Both the position numbers and the translations under genes were made by a program. From an uncultured Pirellulaceae bacterium (GTDB lineage: Bacteria > Planctomycetota > Planctomycetia > Pirellulales > Pirellulaceae): DNA of 64,000 nucleotides. The stretch covers positions 1 to 64,000 of the forward strand of contig CALCJM010000004.1 in NCBI GenBank assembly GCA_937967505.1, read 5' to 3'. The notes below the pieces were generated by a model. The model worked only from the letters and a program-made list of their open reading frames with translations, was not told the DNA's origin and searched no databases. This document shows, piece by piece, positions 28,064-37,403 of the stretch; the stretch's first letter is position 1; each line of letters opens with the position of its first letter.

Positions 28064-28446
28064 GCCAAAATCCACCAAAATTGTGAAAGTACCGGTCTCT
28101 CAGCGGCTGAAGGCTGCCAAAAAACGCTTTATCTAACCGAACTTTATATAGTTTCGGGGAAATGGCAAGCGAAAATTGGTGAAAAATGGTGAAGTTTGGC
28201 TTGGTGTGCCTTTTCGATGCTGTCAAATGAAGGTCTAAGGGCCAATGTTGAGTTTTCAAGCCGTTTTCTGCTTCGAAAATGAGCTCTGCAAGCCGAAATT
28301 GGTTCGCCTGACGGCAGGTCGGGCCACGTTGGTATCCGTCCGGCAATCAATCAGCGAAACAGAGGCGATACAAAAGAAAATGTGAGAAAAGGATCCATTC
28401 CCGTGGCAGCCCTGTGTTTTTCGCATAAGCATCAGGATGTCGAGGT
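28064..28446 (-). other. Intergenic region upstream of ilvB
   Basis: 383 bp without a supported gene. On the - strand it is the leader and promoter region of ilvB; AT-rich stretches occur around 28140-28190, but no confident -35/-10 pair was found. Two TGGTGAA heptamers start at 28177 and 28187, exactly 10 bp apart, a possible repressor or activator site. No leader peptide rich in Ile/Val/Leu was recognised. Confidence 0.4.
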
Positions 28447-29706
28447 TCAGAACGAGCGCCTGTTGGTGTTGGCCGAAGTTGAGTCGCTGTGGTGCGGCCG
28501 ATTTTGTTGGTAGGTGGGTACAGGTTGCCGGTCGCCTTCAAGGATCGAGAACTCCGCCCATACCGGCATATGGCTAGAAACGGAGTTGGCATCGGTCAGT
28601 GACAGGTTGTAGGCCGAAAGAAAATCGAATACCCCCCCCTGCCCTGTAAACTCGACCGTCGCATTTTGGGCAAACACCAAATTGTCAAACTGGCTCTCTT
28701 TGTCCGTTGAGGTCGCCATATCGTAGACCACCCAAGTCAGCCCGGCACGTTTTCGCATCGCTGATAATCCTCGATCGCCCGCGTTAAAGTTTCCGGTGAT
28801 GATGACATCGTCTTCGCCACGACCATCCTGTCGAATGGCTCGGAACAGCTCTCCAAGGTATGCCAGCTCTAGGTCCGGACGGTGCTTGTCCAGCTGAATG
28901 TTGGCCAGAGTGAAGGTAAATGCCTTTTCTGAAGCTACGCCGCGCGTCCGAAACCAGCCCACCAGAGGCTCGCGCGACAGCAGTTCATCCGGGTCGTTGA
29001 CGGAGTACCACTGGGCAAAATCCAGTTCAAGAGTCGCCGAGTCGTACAGGATGACGAACAGCGGATTACCGGGCGAAACCTTGGCCATATCCGAGATAGC
29101 ACGAAACTTGATTCTGCCGCCGGATCGGGCAGCGGCATTCTTGCCAATGTGCTCCAGCCATGAGATCGACCGAGGGTTAATTTCCTGAAATGCAAGGATG
29201 TCAAACTGGCTGCACAGGTCGGTTAGCATTTCGAGCGTGTGGAGTTGTGCCGTGTCATCGAATTGGTTGTTCATTTTGAAGGATGCGATCCGGATCTTGC
29301 CTGACGAGCGCGGTGGAAGTCCGACCGCAGAATAGCGCGGTTGACTGGTCAACTGAAAAGGCACCTTCTGCATGCTCCCGCGCAGTGCGTTCTCCCGTGT
29401 GGGTGCTGAAAAATCCGGACGCGAGCCGGAGCGTTTGCGGGTGAATTGTAACGATTGCTGCTTGGACGATTGCCAAACCGAATTGTTCTTCGATAACTGC
29501 GGGGTATTGCCCGTCCAACTCTCAGGCTGCCAATTGCCTGATGGCCATCCGGATGTGAGGCTGGAAATGCCTCGTGGACCGCCCATACACAGCGCGAGGT
29601 AGTTGGACAGTCCGCCAGCCTGCTGGATTTGCTGTTGGTTTAATAAAATCCACAGGCCACCGACAATGACCAAGGCAAGCAATACAGTTTTGAGGAAACG
29701 GCTCAT
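28447..29706 (-). CDS. Membrane-anchored endonuclease/exonuclease/phosphatase family protein
   Basis: 419 aa. An N-terminal transmembrane anchor (about residues 5-25) is followed by a ~100-residue Ser/Arg-rich linker and an EEP-fold domain: IRIASFKMNNQ, ILAFQEINPRS (metal-binding Glu), VIITGNFNAGD (Asn/Asp pair) and SSHMPVW with the catalytic His. This fold covers DNases, RNases and phosphodiesterases; the substrate is unknown, but the domain would be outside the cytoplasmic membrane. The C-terminal tail after the fold is short and polar. ATG 29706 is chosen because the anchor starts there. A run of eight G lies in the coding strand near the 3' end (28632-28639). Confidence 0.8.
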   Translation of the reverse strand: MSRFLKTVLLALVIVGGLWILLNQQQIQQAGGLSNYLALCMGGPRGISSLTSGWPSGNWQPESWTGNTPQLSKNNSVWQSSKQQSLQFTRKRSGSRPDFSAPTRENALRGSMQKVPFQLTSQPRYSAVGLPPRSSGKIRIASFKMNNQFDDTAQLHTLEMLTDLCSQFDILAFQEINPRSISWLEHIGKNAAARSGGRIKFRAISDMAKVSPGNPLFVILYDSATLELDFAQWYSVNDPDELLSREPLVGWFRTRGVASEKAFTFTLANIQLDKHRPDLELAYLGELFRAIRQDGRGEDDVIITGNFNAGDRGLSAMRKRAGLTWVVYDMATSTDKESQFDNLVFAQNATVEFTGQGGVFDFLSAYNLSLTDANSVSSHMPVWAEFSILEGDRQPVPTYQQNRPHHSDSTSANTNRRSF

Positions 29707-29775
29707 ACATAGTGGTTTCGACACGACCGGGCCTGTTCGCCGCAACGGCCGGTCGGCTGACGGTTGTGCTAGCCG

Positions 29776-29803
29776 AACGGTTAGGCTAACCGGAATAACC
29801 GTT
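29776..29803. terminator. Competing inverted repeats between two - strand genes
   Basis: AACGGTTA (29776-29783) pairs with TAACCGTT (29796-29803), while the shorter CGGTTA (29778-29783) can pair with TAACCG (29787-29792) over a 3-nt loop. Three related blocks give two exclusive stems downstream of the GT-C-like gene; it may end that transcript. Confidence 0.45.
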
Positions 29804-29948
29804 ATGCGCTTTAAGATAGACGATCGCTTGGGAAGTGCTGGGCCGTCTGGTGCCTGAAGCGCTCGCTAAGATGCTGAGGATTGTCGGCCGGTGAAAGAAA
29901 CGGGACGATAGCGATAGCAAACTATGGTTGCGTCAAAAAAACTGGGGC

Positions 29949-31430
29949 CTACCCCGAAATGCGCGGAGGACGCAGTTCGGCCGTAGCGGTTCGTCCCGCC
30001 AGATTGGTGCGAAAGAATACCAGTAGCATCATCGGCATGTACCACGCGACAAACAGCCCGCCGCCGAACCCATGCCAGAACTGAACCCCGATCATGATCG
30101 CCGCGGTATAGGCGATCAGCACGCCGATGTCTTTTTTAACTGGCCAGATTGTAAAGGACGTGCACAAGATGACAAATGCGATCAGTAGCGGTAGTCGCCA
30201 GATACGATCCCAGCCGAGTGCCCAGACGCCTTCGAGCCCTTCCATCAGCGGTTGCCAGAATCCGAACATCTTCTGAAGCTGTCTGAAGAAATCGGCAGGC
30301 CCCATAGAGGTAAACATTAATCCAACGACACAGAACATAATCGCCAGCCCGAACCAGACCGCAAAACGCCTGACCCCCCGATCCCAGTAGAAGCTGAGCC
30401 ATAACGGTAGCAAGAACAGCGGGTAGTAGGACGCACCGGTGGCTAGGCCTAGGAATACCCCGGAGAGTTTTGGATTGCGGAAGCAAACTAGCGCCCACAA
30501 CATCAGTGCAGCGGGTAACGCGTGTTCCACGTGCCCGGTGTAGTACGCTGTATAGGGCAACAATAAATAGACCGAGGAAATCCCAACGCCCATGTAAAAG
30601 CTGTTGAAGTTGTAAACCGAAAACAGGATCAATCCCAATACGATCAGCGATTGGCTGACGATTGCCAGAATCTTCAGTACCAGAATGTAACGTTCAAGAT
30701 TGGCTTCCTGTTCGATGACGATATCATCCACCTGGTCGTTGTCAGAGAAGACGGAGATAACGGCGACAAAGAACAGCATCTGGTATCCGGGGCCGCGTTT
30801 ACGTAGCGACGACGATTCGGTTTCGTTGGCTGCCTGTCGTTTGGCCATTCGGATCGTCGATTTGACCATGTTTAGTTCATCGGTCGTCGGTTTGGCGCTG
30901 AAAATATTTGCCACCAATAACATGATCAAGCAGACGCCCAAAAAGATCAGCCCTCCCAGCGACAGGTTAGGATTCAGCAATGGTCTGCGGACCAAAACAG
31001 GATCGATCAGCATTCGGATCAGAAAGATACTTCCGACCACAAACAGACCAATGAAGCCGCGCCGTTGCACGATACGGGGAGGTTCGGCCTGTTCCGCAGC
31101 GTTGGGCGTTTCGATGGACGCTGTAGCGGATGGTTCGATTGAGGTCCGGGAATACGTTTCGGAGGACAAACCTGCCGCCAGCGCGTCTGTCGTTGTTGTC
31201 GCCGCAGGTTCGGTGGTGGTCGGCCGGTGGTTGTGGTGCTGGCCGGCCAAGTTAACGCCGTGGTTGACCATAATCAGAAACGGAGCCATGCAAATGATCA
31301 GCAGCAGATCGAAATTCCGAATGCTCCAGAAACGGTTGAACTTGAAGAAAATCGAAATCATCAGCAACGAAGCTGCGGCGGCCCAAGTTGTCGGGTCGAT
31401 CTGCTGATAGGCCAGTAAACAGAAATCCAT
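29949..31430 (-). CDS. Polytopic membrane protein, GT-C glycosyltransferase-like
   Basis: 493 aa with about ten hydrophobic segments. A polar Thr/Ala/Glu-rich stretch of about 70 residues follows the second helix. The second half (HVEHALPAALMLWALVCF, GVFLGLATGASYYPLFLLPLWLSF) resembles GT87/ArnT-type membrane glycosyltransferases, in which such a loop lies beside the polyprenyl-phosphate-sugar site; this is weak evidence and no catalytic Asp motif near the N-terminus was identified. An in-frame TTG at 31487 is possible, but ATG 31430 is preferred. Best named an uncharacterised membrane protein. Confidence 0.7.
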   Translation of the reverse strand: MDFCLLAYQQIDPTTWAAAASLLMISIFFKFNRFWSIRNFDLLLIICMAPFLIMVNHGVNLAGQHHNHRPTTTEPAATTTTDALAAGLSSETYSRTSIEPSATASIETPNAAEQAEPPRIVQRRGFIGLFVVGSIFLIRMLIDPVLVRRPLLNPNLSLGGLIFLGVCLIMLLVANIFSAKPTTDELNMVKSTIRMAKRQAANETESSSLRKRGPGYQMLFFVAVISVFSDNDQVDDIVIEQEANLERYILVLKILAIVSQSLIVLGLILFSVYNFNSFYMGVGISSVYLLLPYTAYYTGHVEHALPAALMLWALVCFRNPKLSGVFLGLATGASYYPLFLLPLWLSFYWDRGVRRFAVWFGLAIMFCVVGLMFTSMGPADFFRQLQKMFGFWQPLMEGLEGVWALGWDRIWRLPLLIAFVILCTSFTIWPVKKDIGVLIAYTAAIMIGVQFWHGFGGGLFVAWYMPMMLLVFFRTNLAGRTATAELRPPRISG

Positions 31431-31781
31431 GTTGGCGCTTGAGTAGATGTCGATTTCGAGTGGGCTGAGGATTAGGTACGCAAACAACTGATTTGTGAAT
31501 GCGTGCCGGGAGTGTCAGTTTGCTTGAACTGGACAAAAAATACAAGCCTGGCATTCCGCGCCGGGGCGTCTATCGCGTTTTCAGGACAGGTTCGTCTCCC
31601 GGGGAATGGCAACATGGTGAGTTTTGGGAGTTTAATCAGATGAAAATACGGCTGCGTAAAATCATTTTGTCAACCAACGCGGCGTGGATTAAACTGTTCA
31701 ATGATTCTTTTGCCGTGCGATTACCCGTTCCAGCTGTCGCAGAATCTACCTACCACTTCCGATCTCCAAAACACCTGAACC
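31431..31781. other. Divergent intergenic region
   Basis: 351 bp between the divergent GT-C-like and rhomboid-like genes, expected to hold both promoters. No clear promoter pair, repeat or small gene could be supported in it. Confidence 0.4.
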
Positions 31782-32987
31782 ATGTTTATCCCTTACGGCA
31801 CTGATGCTCCGATCTACCACTGGCCTTGGGCGACCGGGGTGTTGGTGTTGGCTAATATCATTGTGATGATCCTCCAATACGTGAATCCCGATGGTGTTCC
31901 TCCGCACGAAGCATTTCAGCAATTTCAACTGATTTGCGGTGACGGCCTGCACCCGATTCAGTGGGTAACCTCAAATTTTATGCACATCGGCGTGCCACAT
32001 CTGATCGGCAATATGGTTTTTCTGGGGATTTTTGGATTCATTGTTGAAGGGAAAATTGGCTGGTGGATGTTCACCGCGCTCTATCTGTCGATTGGCGTGA
32101 TGGCTTGTGCGGTTGATCAACTGGTCTTTTTACCATTTGTTGATTACGAAGGCATTTATTGGCTGGGGGCCGAAGGTCCGATCTTTGGGGTGATGATGGT
32201 CGCGGTTATCTGGGCACCACAGGATAATATTAAAATGGTGCTGGTTTTTCGCGCGATGTTTTCCATTCTGAGAATGAAAGCACTGGGGTTTGACGTTCCC
32301 GTTCTGATGTTTTCCTTGATCTTTGTCGTCTGGAGTTTCGCCGTACCAGTGTTCTTGGGGATGCCAATTGTTCTGACGCTGGTAAATATTGTGGCAGGCA
32401 CCTTGGGGCTAACCATGGGAGTCGTTTTGTTGCTTTCATCATGGGTTGATTGCGAGCAGCGTGATTTGATTTCGATGTTTCGGGAACTGGCAGGCTATGA
32501 ACCGTTTAAAAAGCAGCTGACGCATGCTGAGAAAGAAGCACTTAGAGAACAGAAAAGACAACGTATTCAGGAACGTAAAGACAATCTTGTGCTGTACCGT
32601 CGTTCGATTGCGGCACACCTGTTAGCCGGAAATCCGGACGCCGCAGTGAAAACATTTCGCCAGATTCAGAAGATTGACGGCACTGCCGATTGGGAGCAGT
32701 CGGAGTTGCTCAGCTTAATTTCAGCATTTCAGAAGAGATCCAACTGGGATTCGGTAATTCTCTACAGCCGAAAATATCTGGCGGAACAGTCGCTCAAGCG
32801 ATCGACGGTGGCGATCAATCTGGCCAAAGTTCTTTTGGTGGAAAGGCATTCGCCACGTAAGGCAATGGATGTGATCAAGAGTTTGGGCGATTTAAACCAA
32901 TTGCCGGACAAACAAAAATCGATCATCCGGCAGATTGTCGCGCGCGGTAACAAAATGATCGCCGAAGGTGCCATCGAGTTGGACTGA
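31782..32987 (+). CDS. Rhomboid-family protein lacking catalytic residues, with C-terminal helical domain
   Basis: 401 aa. The first ~230 residues have the rhomboid fold: six hydrophobic segments, the HLIGNMVFLGIFG motif with its Asn, and the GxxG-IFG motif. But the nucleophile position reads GAEGPIFG, with Glu131 where active rhomboids have Ser, and the helix that should carry the catalytic His reads NIVAGTLGL, with no His. It is therefore predicted to be proteolytically inactive. From about residue 240 there is a charged linker and a helical, TPR-like region of about 150 residues, probably cytoplasmic. It may bind membrane clients rather than cut them. The gene stands alone between a divergent and a convergent neighbour. 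Confidence 0.82.
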   Translation: MFIPYGTDAPIYHWPWATGVLVLANIIVMILQYVNPDGVPPHEAFQQFQLICGDGLHPIQWVTSNFMHIGVPHLIGNMVFLGIFGFIVEGKIGWWMFTALYLSIGVMACAVDQLVFLPFVDYEGIYWLGAEGPIFGVMMVAVIWAPQDNIKMVLVFRAMFSILRMKALGFDVPVLMFSLIFVVWSFAVPVFLGMPIVLTLVNIVAGTLGLTMGVVLLLSSWVDCEQRDLISMFRELAGYEPFKKQLTHAEKEALREQKRQRIQERKDNLVLYRRSIAAHLLAGNPDAAVKTFRQIQKIDGTADWEQSELLSLISAFQKRSNWDSVILYSRKYLAEQSLKRSTVAINLAKVLLVERHSPRKAMDVIKSLGDLNQLPDKQKSIIRQIVARGNKMIAEGAIELD

Positions 32988-33050
32988 TGGATCGGTCGCA
33001 GCACGAACGCTTTGTTGATTACCGTCATCCAGCGGCCGTTGACCAACCCG

Positions 33051-33332
33051 TCAGTCTTCGCGTTCGGTGATTTCGATCAGGTGGTAACCAAATTCGGTTT
33101 GGACGGGGCCGTGAACCTTGTTCAGTTCGGCGGAGAAGATCACCGCGTCGAATTCAGGCACCATACGGCCCTTGCCAAATTTCCCCAAGTCCCCTCCTGA
33201 TTTGCCTGACGGGCAAGCAGAGAACTCGGCGGCCACGTCTGCAAAATCAGCACCCGCTTCGATTTGGTCTTTGAGGTCCTGACAAACTTCTTCGAGTTCA
33301 ACAAGAATGTGTCGCGCGGATGCAGTGGGCAT
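33051..33332 (-). CDS. ppiC: Parvulin-type peptidyl-prolyl cis-trans isomerase
   Basis: 93 aa, the same length as the free-standing PpiC of E. coli. It consists of one rotamase domain: ASARHILVE at the start, FADVAAEFSACPSGKSGGDLG in the middle and VQTEFGYHLIEI at the end. There is no signal peptide, so it is cytoplasmic. The frame runs upstream to 33404, but ATG 33332 gives the normal parvulin start. It lies 78 bp downstream of the alkaline phosphatase gene on the same strand. It accelerates proline isomerisation in protein folding. Confidence 0.9.
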   Translation of the reverse strand: MPTASARHILVELEEVCQDLKDQIEAGADFADVAAEFSACPSGKSGGDLGKFGKGRMVPEFDAVIFSAELNKVHGPVQTEFGYHLIEITERED

Positions 33333-33410
33333 AATGATCTTTCGTGATGGTGAGTTGCGGGAAGGTTGTGGAAGAATGCCGGGTTGTACCCAGAGCCATT
33401 GCAAATTTAG

Positions 33411-35096
33411 TTACTTGGTGATGACTGAGGATACGGCGGCTGCGGCACTTTCTTTGGCATCGGCGGTTTTCGGGGGTGATGTTTTGAGGTGAACCAGTTT
33501 TTCGGGTTTGTCCAATGTCATCATATGACCATGGTCGGCCGTGACAATCAGTAAAGTTTCGTCCCAGTTGCTGTTTTTTTCAACCCATGTTGTAATCGCG
33601 TCGAATGCCGTTTCCCCGCTGAAAACGGCTCCGATTGCGTCGTCAATATTGTTGTTGTGGCTGGCCCAATCGACATCGCCGGCTTCTACCAGCAACCAGA
33701 ATCCTTTGTCATTGGTACCCAGTACCTGGAGGGCTGACGTGGCCATATCGGAAAGCACGGGGTTTTCCGATATCTCACTGGAGGAATACCTGTCGGCAGA
33801 CTTAATACCGCGGGTTGGGTCGTAATTTCCGTCGGCAGTTTGATAGGGGAGATGATCACATCCGGCACCAAAGAACCCCAGTAGCCGTTTGTTTTGCTTG
33901 ATCGCTTCGGCAGTGGCTTCGGACAGAATCGAATTTCCTTTCCTGCCTGTGGTGCGAATGGCGACAATGTAGTTCCCGCCGTTTTTGACATCGATGGCTG
34001 CGCGGTCTTCGTCCGTCAAGTATTTGTTGCCGGGAACAAAGTTCTTTCCCTGCTTGTAGAAGTCTTTTTCTTTCTTGCTTCCCCATCCGCACCCGATAAC
34101 GACATCCATGCCCGGCAGAGGTTTGCTGCGATGAGAAACCGACGGCAATCCCAGCAGGTCCCGGGAGAGGTCTTGATAGTCGTTTCTGGATACGTTGTGG
34201 GCATAGGCGGCGGCAGGAGTTGCGTGCGAAATGGGGACACTGGTAACAATGCCGACCGAACGGCCCGATTTTTGTAGTTGGTGGGCAATCGTTTTTAGTT
34301 GGTTGCCTTTGTAATCGACCGCGATTGCGGCGTTGTAGGTTTTCTTACCGGTGGTGATAGAAGTGGCCGACGCGGCCGAATCGGTGTAAACGTGCCCCAT
34401 GGTTTTGTGGCGACCCATCAGGTAAGTGGCACTGGCCGAACGCGTCCAGGGGACGTCACCGCCCAAGTTTGGGTTATAGCCACCACTGCGATTGCCGCCT
34501 TGGTTGGAGACCGTTTGTGAATTGACATTTTGTTTTGATCCGCCATTGTGGCAACTGGTTACGCAGAAACCAAAATCGGTTTCTGCTTTGTTGTAGGTCT
34601 GAAAGGACAGCACGTCACCGCGGCCTTGTGTGTAGGTTACGGCCTGTTTTCGATAAATCGCAGCGGCGCGGGTGGTCTGCCAGTCCATTCCGTCAAACAA
34701 CAGAACAATGATGTGCTTTTTGCCATCCTTGAGTGCCGTTTGTTGTAGATCGTACAGCTGAGTTTGGTCAAAATAACTCGCTTCTCTGTTATGCGTTCCC
34801 TCGGGTAACGTCCTGTAGAGAGATTTTATTTTGGATTTGCTGCGATAGTCGCTATTGTCGTTTTTGAGTGATTCGAGTGACATGCCAAACGTATAGACTG
34901 GAACCAGGCGATTGGAGTGTTGCTGCCAGTTGCTGAACTTTCCCGGTTCATCCCCCCAGTGAATCCAGTCAGATCGTTTGGATTCAACGGCCTGTTTTTG
35001 AAATGTTCTGATGAAGTCGTCAGCAGTTTCACTGGATTGGGCACAGGCAGCGGTAGCTGAAATGAGTGTCAGGAAAATTGAGAGCGCCAAACGCAT
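33411..35096 (-). CDS. Secreted alkaline phosphatase (PhoA family)
   Basis: 561 aa with a signal peptide (about residues 1-20, ending ACAQ). The nucleophile motif TDSAASATSITTG, the early metal site VLLFDGMDW, and the late sites EAGDVDWASHNN and VTADHGHM are all present, so the two-zinc/magnesium centre of the family looks complete. It would release phosphate from organic phosphomonoesters in the periplasm. The loop before the nucleophile is long and Gly/Asn-rich. The frame extends to 35177, but ATG 35096 starts the signal peptide. Confidence 0.92.
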   Translation of the reverse strand: MRLALSIFLTLISATAACAQSSETADDFIRTFQKQAVESKRSDWIHWGDEPGKFSNWQQHSNRLVPVYTFGMSLESLKNDNSDYRSKSKIKSLYRTLPEGTHNREASYFDQTQLYDLQQTALKDGKKHIIVLLFDGMDWQTTRAAAIYRKQAVTYTQGRGDVLSFQTYNKAETDFGFCVTSCHNGGSKQNVNSQTVSNQGGNRSGGYNPNLGGDVPWTRSASATYLMGRHKTMGHVYTDSAASATSITTGKKTYNAAIAVDYKGNQLKTIAHQLQKSGRSVGIVTSVPISHATPAAAYAHNVSRNDYQDLSRDLLGLPSVSHRSKPLPGMDVVIGCGWGSKKEKDFYKQGKNFVPGNKYLTDEDRAAIDVKNGGNYIVAIRTTGRKGNSILSEATAEAIKQNKRLLGFFGAGCDHLPYQTADGNYDPTRGIKSADRYSSSEISENPVLSDMATSALQVLGTNDKGFWLLVEAGDVDWASHNNNIDDAIGAVFSGETAFDAITTWVEKNSNWDETLLIVTADHGHMMTLDKPEKLVHLKTSPPKTADAKESAAAAVSSVITK

Positions 35097-35221
35097 GATC
35101 GGGTCGAAAGGTGTTGGGCCAAGCATTGAGATGGTGGGTTGAGTGGAAGGTATGTTCAAGAACGCAGATTCTACCAAAATGCTTGTTTTGGGAAGGGTAA
35201 AATGACTGATTGCCAGTGTGG

Positions 35222-37162
35222 TTAGCGGGTCAGTTTCTTTAAGATTTCTTCAACATCGTAAACGCATCCCCCCCAGGTGCCGCCTCCGGCATTCTGAAGT
35301 GCTGCCCACAGTCGGGTATCGTCAGGTAAATTGGAGTCTGGCTGGAACCAAGGGGTCGGGCGTGACCGCAGTTGGTCGGTCCCCCAGAGGTTGTCGGCGA
35401 TATGGTCGCCGTGACCGATCAGGTCAACATGACCGGTAAACGTGTTTCGATCGATGTGAATTTCGATCCAGTCGTCGTCGATGACCTTGCCAATAGGGCC
35501 ACCAGACTGCGCTTCGGGACCAATGTGACCGATGCAAGCACCGGTTGAGACTCCGGAGAAACGGGCGTCGGTCAACAACGGAACTTGCTTGCCCCAAGGG
35601 AGATGTTTAAGTGCGGCGGTCAATTGATAGGTCTCTTCCATACCTGTTCCAGATGGGCCGCAGCCTGCCAGCACTAGGATATTTCCGGGTTCAACCTTTT
35701 TTCGTCCCCGACCTTTGATGGCATTAATGGCGTCGGCCTCAGAGTGGAAGACACGCGCCTGCCCCCGGAAGTGGAAGACGTTGTCTTTTAACATGGAGGG
35801 GTCAATGGTGGTTGCTTTCACAACCGATCCATCGGGGGTGATATTGCCGGTTGGGAATACCAGTGTGCCGCTGATCCCGGCTGCGATTGCTGATGCGCGA
35901 TCAAATATTACTGTGTCCGGATCGACTCCGTCCAGGGTATTTAAACGATCTCTTAGTCGCTGACGTCGGTCAGAGATCTTCCACTGGTCCAGCATTTCGT
36001 CGATTGTGATTGCCTGGGCGGTTAGTGCCGTAATATCCAATAAGCCGATTTCGCGCAAATGCAGCATGACTTCTGGCACGCCGCCGGCCATGAACACGCG
36101 CACCGTGGGGTGGTCGATAGGTCCGTTGGGAAGAGCGCTGACCAGTCGCGGCGTTGTTCGGTTGACCTTCACCCAGTCTTCAACAGTAGGGCGGCCAATG
36201 CCGGCGGCGTGGGCAATGGCGGGGATGTGCAAGAGCAGGTTGGTAGAACCTCCGATAGCGGCATGGAGGATCATGGCGTTTTTTATGGAGGCCTCAGTGA
36301 CAATATCGCTGACCTTGATTCCTTTTCTTTTTTGGAGGATCAGCGCGTCGGCAGATTTTTGAGCTGTCTCCAGCCAGATTGGTTGGCCGGAAGGGGCCAG
36401 CGCTGAATGGGGCAGTGACAATCCGATCGCCTCTCCGACAACCTGGCTGGTCGCGGCGGTTCCCAAAAACTGGCAGCCTCCACCGGGCGTCGCACAGGCG
36501 CGGCAGCCCATCTCGGCAGCATCCTGAAGCGATATCATACCATGAACGTACCGAGCACCGATCGTCTGGATCTTGCCAGCGTCTTCGCCGTGTGTGGGTG
36601 GCAAAGTGACACCGCCTGGCACGACGATGCACGGTAGTTTTCTGATCCCGGCCAGCGCCATCATCATTGCCGGATGCCCTTTGTCACAGGTCGCTACACC
36701 CATGACGCCTTGGTTGGTCGGCAGCGATCGAATCAGACGCCGCATGACGATGGCCGCGTCGTTGCGATAGGCCAACGAATCGAACATACCCGTGGTGCCT
36801 TGGGAACGTCCGTCGCAGGGGTCACTGCAATAGCCGGCAAAGGGGATTCCGTCACGTCTCTTTATTTGTTCCGCCGCCGCTTTGACCAGTAGCCCCAGTT
36901 CCCAGTGACCGGTGTGGTACCCAAGAGCAATTGGTTGCCCATTGTCAGCACGCATGCCGCCCATGGTGCTGAGGATCAGGTATTCGTCCCGCGCCAGTTG
37001 GGTCGGTTCCCACCCCATGGCGGCATCCTGCGTCCAGCCAAACAGATCGCCGCTGGGACGGTGCCGTAACATTTCGTCAGTTAGCGGCAATGATCCGGAG
37101 GGGCCATCGGCAGTTGTCTGAACATCGAAAATCGAAGGATCTTCGGAGTCGAAATGATTCAT
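35222..37162 (-). CDS. yjhG: YjhG/YagF-type D-xylonate dehydratase (IlvD/Edd family)
   Basis: 646 aa. A [4Fe-4S] or [2Fe-2S] dehydratase of the IlvD/Edd superfamily; the sequence follows the YjhG/YagF subfamily in detail: [24 protein letters not shown] near the N-terminus, [47 protein letters not shown] and [16 protein letters not shown]. Subfamily members convert D-xylonate to 2-keto-3-deoxy-D-xylonate. The cysteines that bind the cluster are present (CDPCDG, CDKG, CQFLG contexts). It is downstream of a GntP permease in the same direction, a pairing also found in E. coli (yjhF-yjhG). The start ATG at 37162 is the expected one. Confidence 0.93.
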   Translation of the reverse strand: MNHFDSEDPSIFDVQTTADGPSGSLPLTDEMLRHRPSGDLFGWTQDAAMGWEPTQLARDEYLILSTMGGMRADNGQPIALGYHTGHWELGLLVKAAAEQIKRRDGIPFAGYCSDPCDGRSQGTTGMFDSLAYRNDAAIVMRRLIRSLPTNQGVMGVATCDKGHPAMMMALAGIRKLPCIVVPGGVTLPPTHGEDAGKIQTIGARYVHGMISLQDAAEMGCRACATPGGGCQFLGTAATSQVVGEAIGLSLPHSALAPSGQPIWLETAQKSADALILQKRKGIKVSDIVTEASIKNAMILHAAIGGSTNLLLHIPAIAHAAGIGRPTVEDWVKVNRTTPRLVSALPNGPIDHPTVRVFMAGGVPEVMLHLREIGLLDITALTAQAITIDEMLDQWKISDRRQRLRDRLNTLDGVDPDTVIFDRASAIAAGISGTLVFPTGNITPDGSVVKATTIDPSMLKDNVFHFRGQARVFHSEADAINAIKGRGRKKVEPGNILVLAGCGPSGTGMEETYQLTAALKHLPWGKQVPLLTDARFSGVSTGACIGHIGPEAQSGGPIGKVIDDDWIEIHIDRNTFTGHVDLIGHGDHIADNLWGTDQLRSRPTPWFQPDSNLPDDTRLWAALQNAGGGTWGGCVYDVEEILKKLTR

Positions 37163-37214
37163 GAATTTGAAATGGTGTTTTTAAGCAAATTTTGGGACGA
37201 TGGCACTGGGGAAG

Positions 37215-37403
37215 CTAGGACGCTCGAAACCGGTCGTATTGCGTTCTTAAATCATTAACCAACGCCGTCAGTTGCTCAAAATCCAACTGATTCAACTGGT
37301 CATCGGAAGAAATGGGCAGTTTGAGAAACTCCTGAAGCATCTTAATCTGGCCTTTGCGAGTGCCCTTGGCTTCTCCCGATCGGTGAATGCTCGCAAATAA
37401 TTG
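37215..37403 (-). pseudogene. C-terminal remnant of a Rpn/PD-(D/E)XK nuclease-type protein
   Basis: Between the permease stop codon and yjhG, the - strand encodes about 61 residues without a plausible start: GEAKGTRKGQIKMLQEFL, then a Leu/Asp-rich helix ending LVNDLRTQYDRFRAS and a stop at 37215. This looks like the C-terminal tail of the recombination-promoting-nuclease/transposase-like proteins that are common in planctomycetes. It happens to be in frame with the permease, immediately after its TAG stop. No nuclease core remains, so it is a relic or a short genomic fragment. Confidence 0.5.

Noticed and set aside
28064-28446. Possible attenuator leader peptide before ilvB
   Set aside because: No short frame rich in Ile, Val or Leu codons and no paired terminator was found.
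30700-31407. + strand open frame (235 codons) opposite the GT-C-like gene
   Set aside because: No domain; low-complexity Val/Ala/Ser sequence from the antisense of the membrane protein linker.
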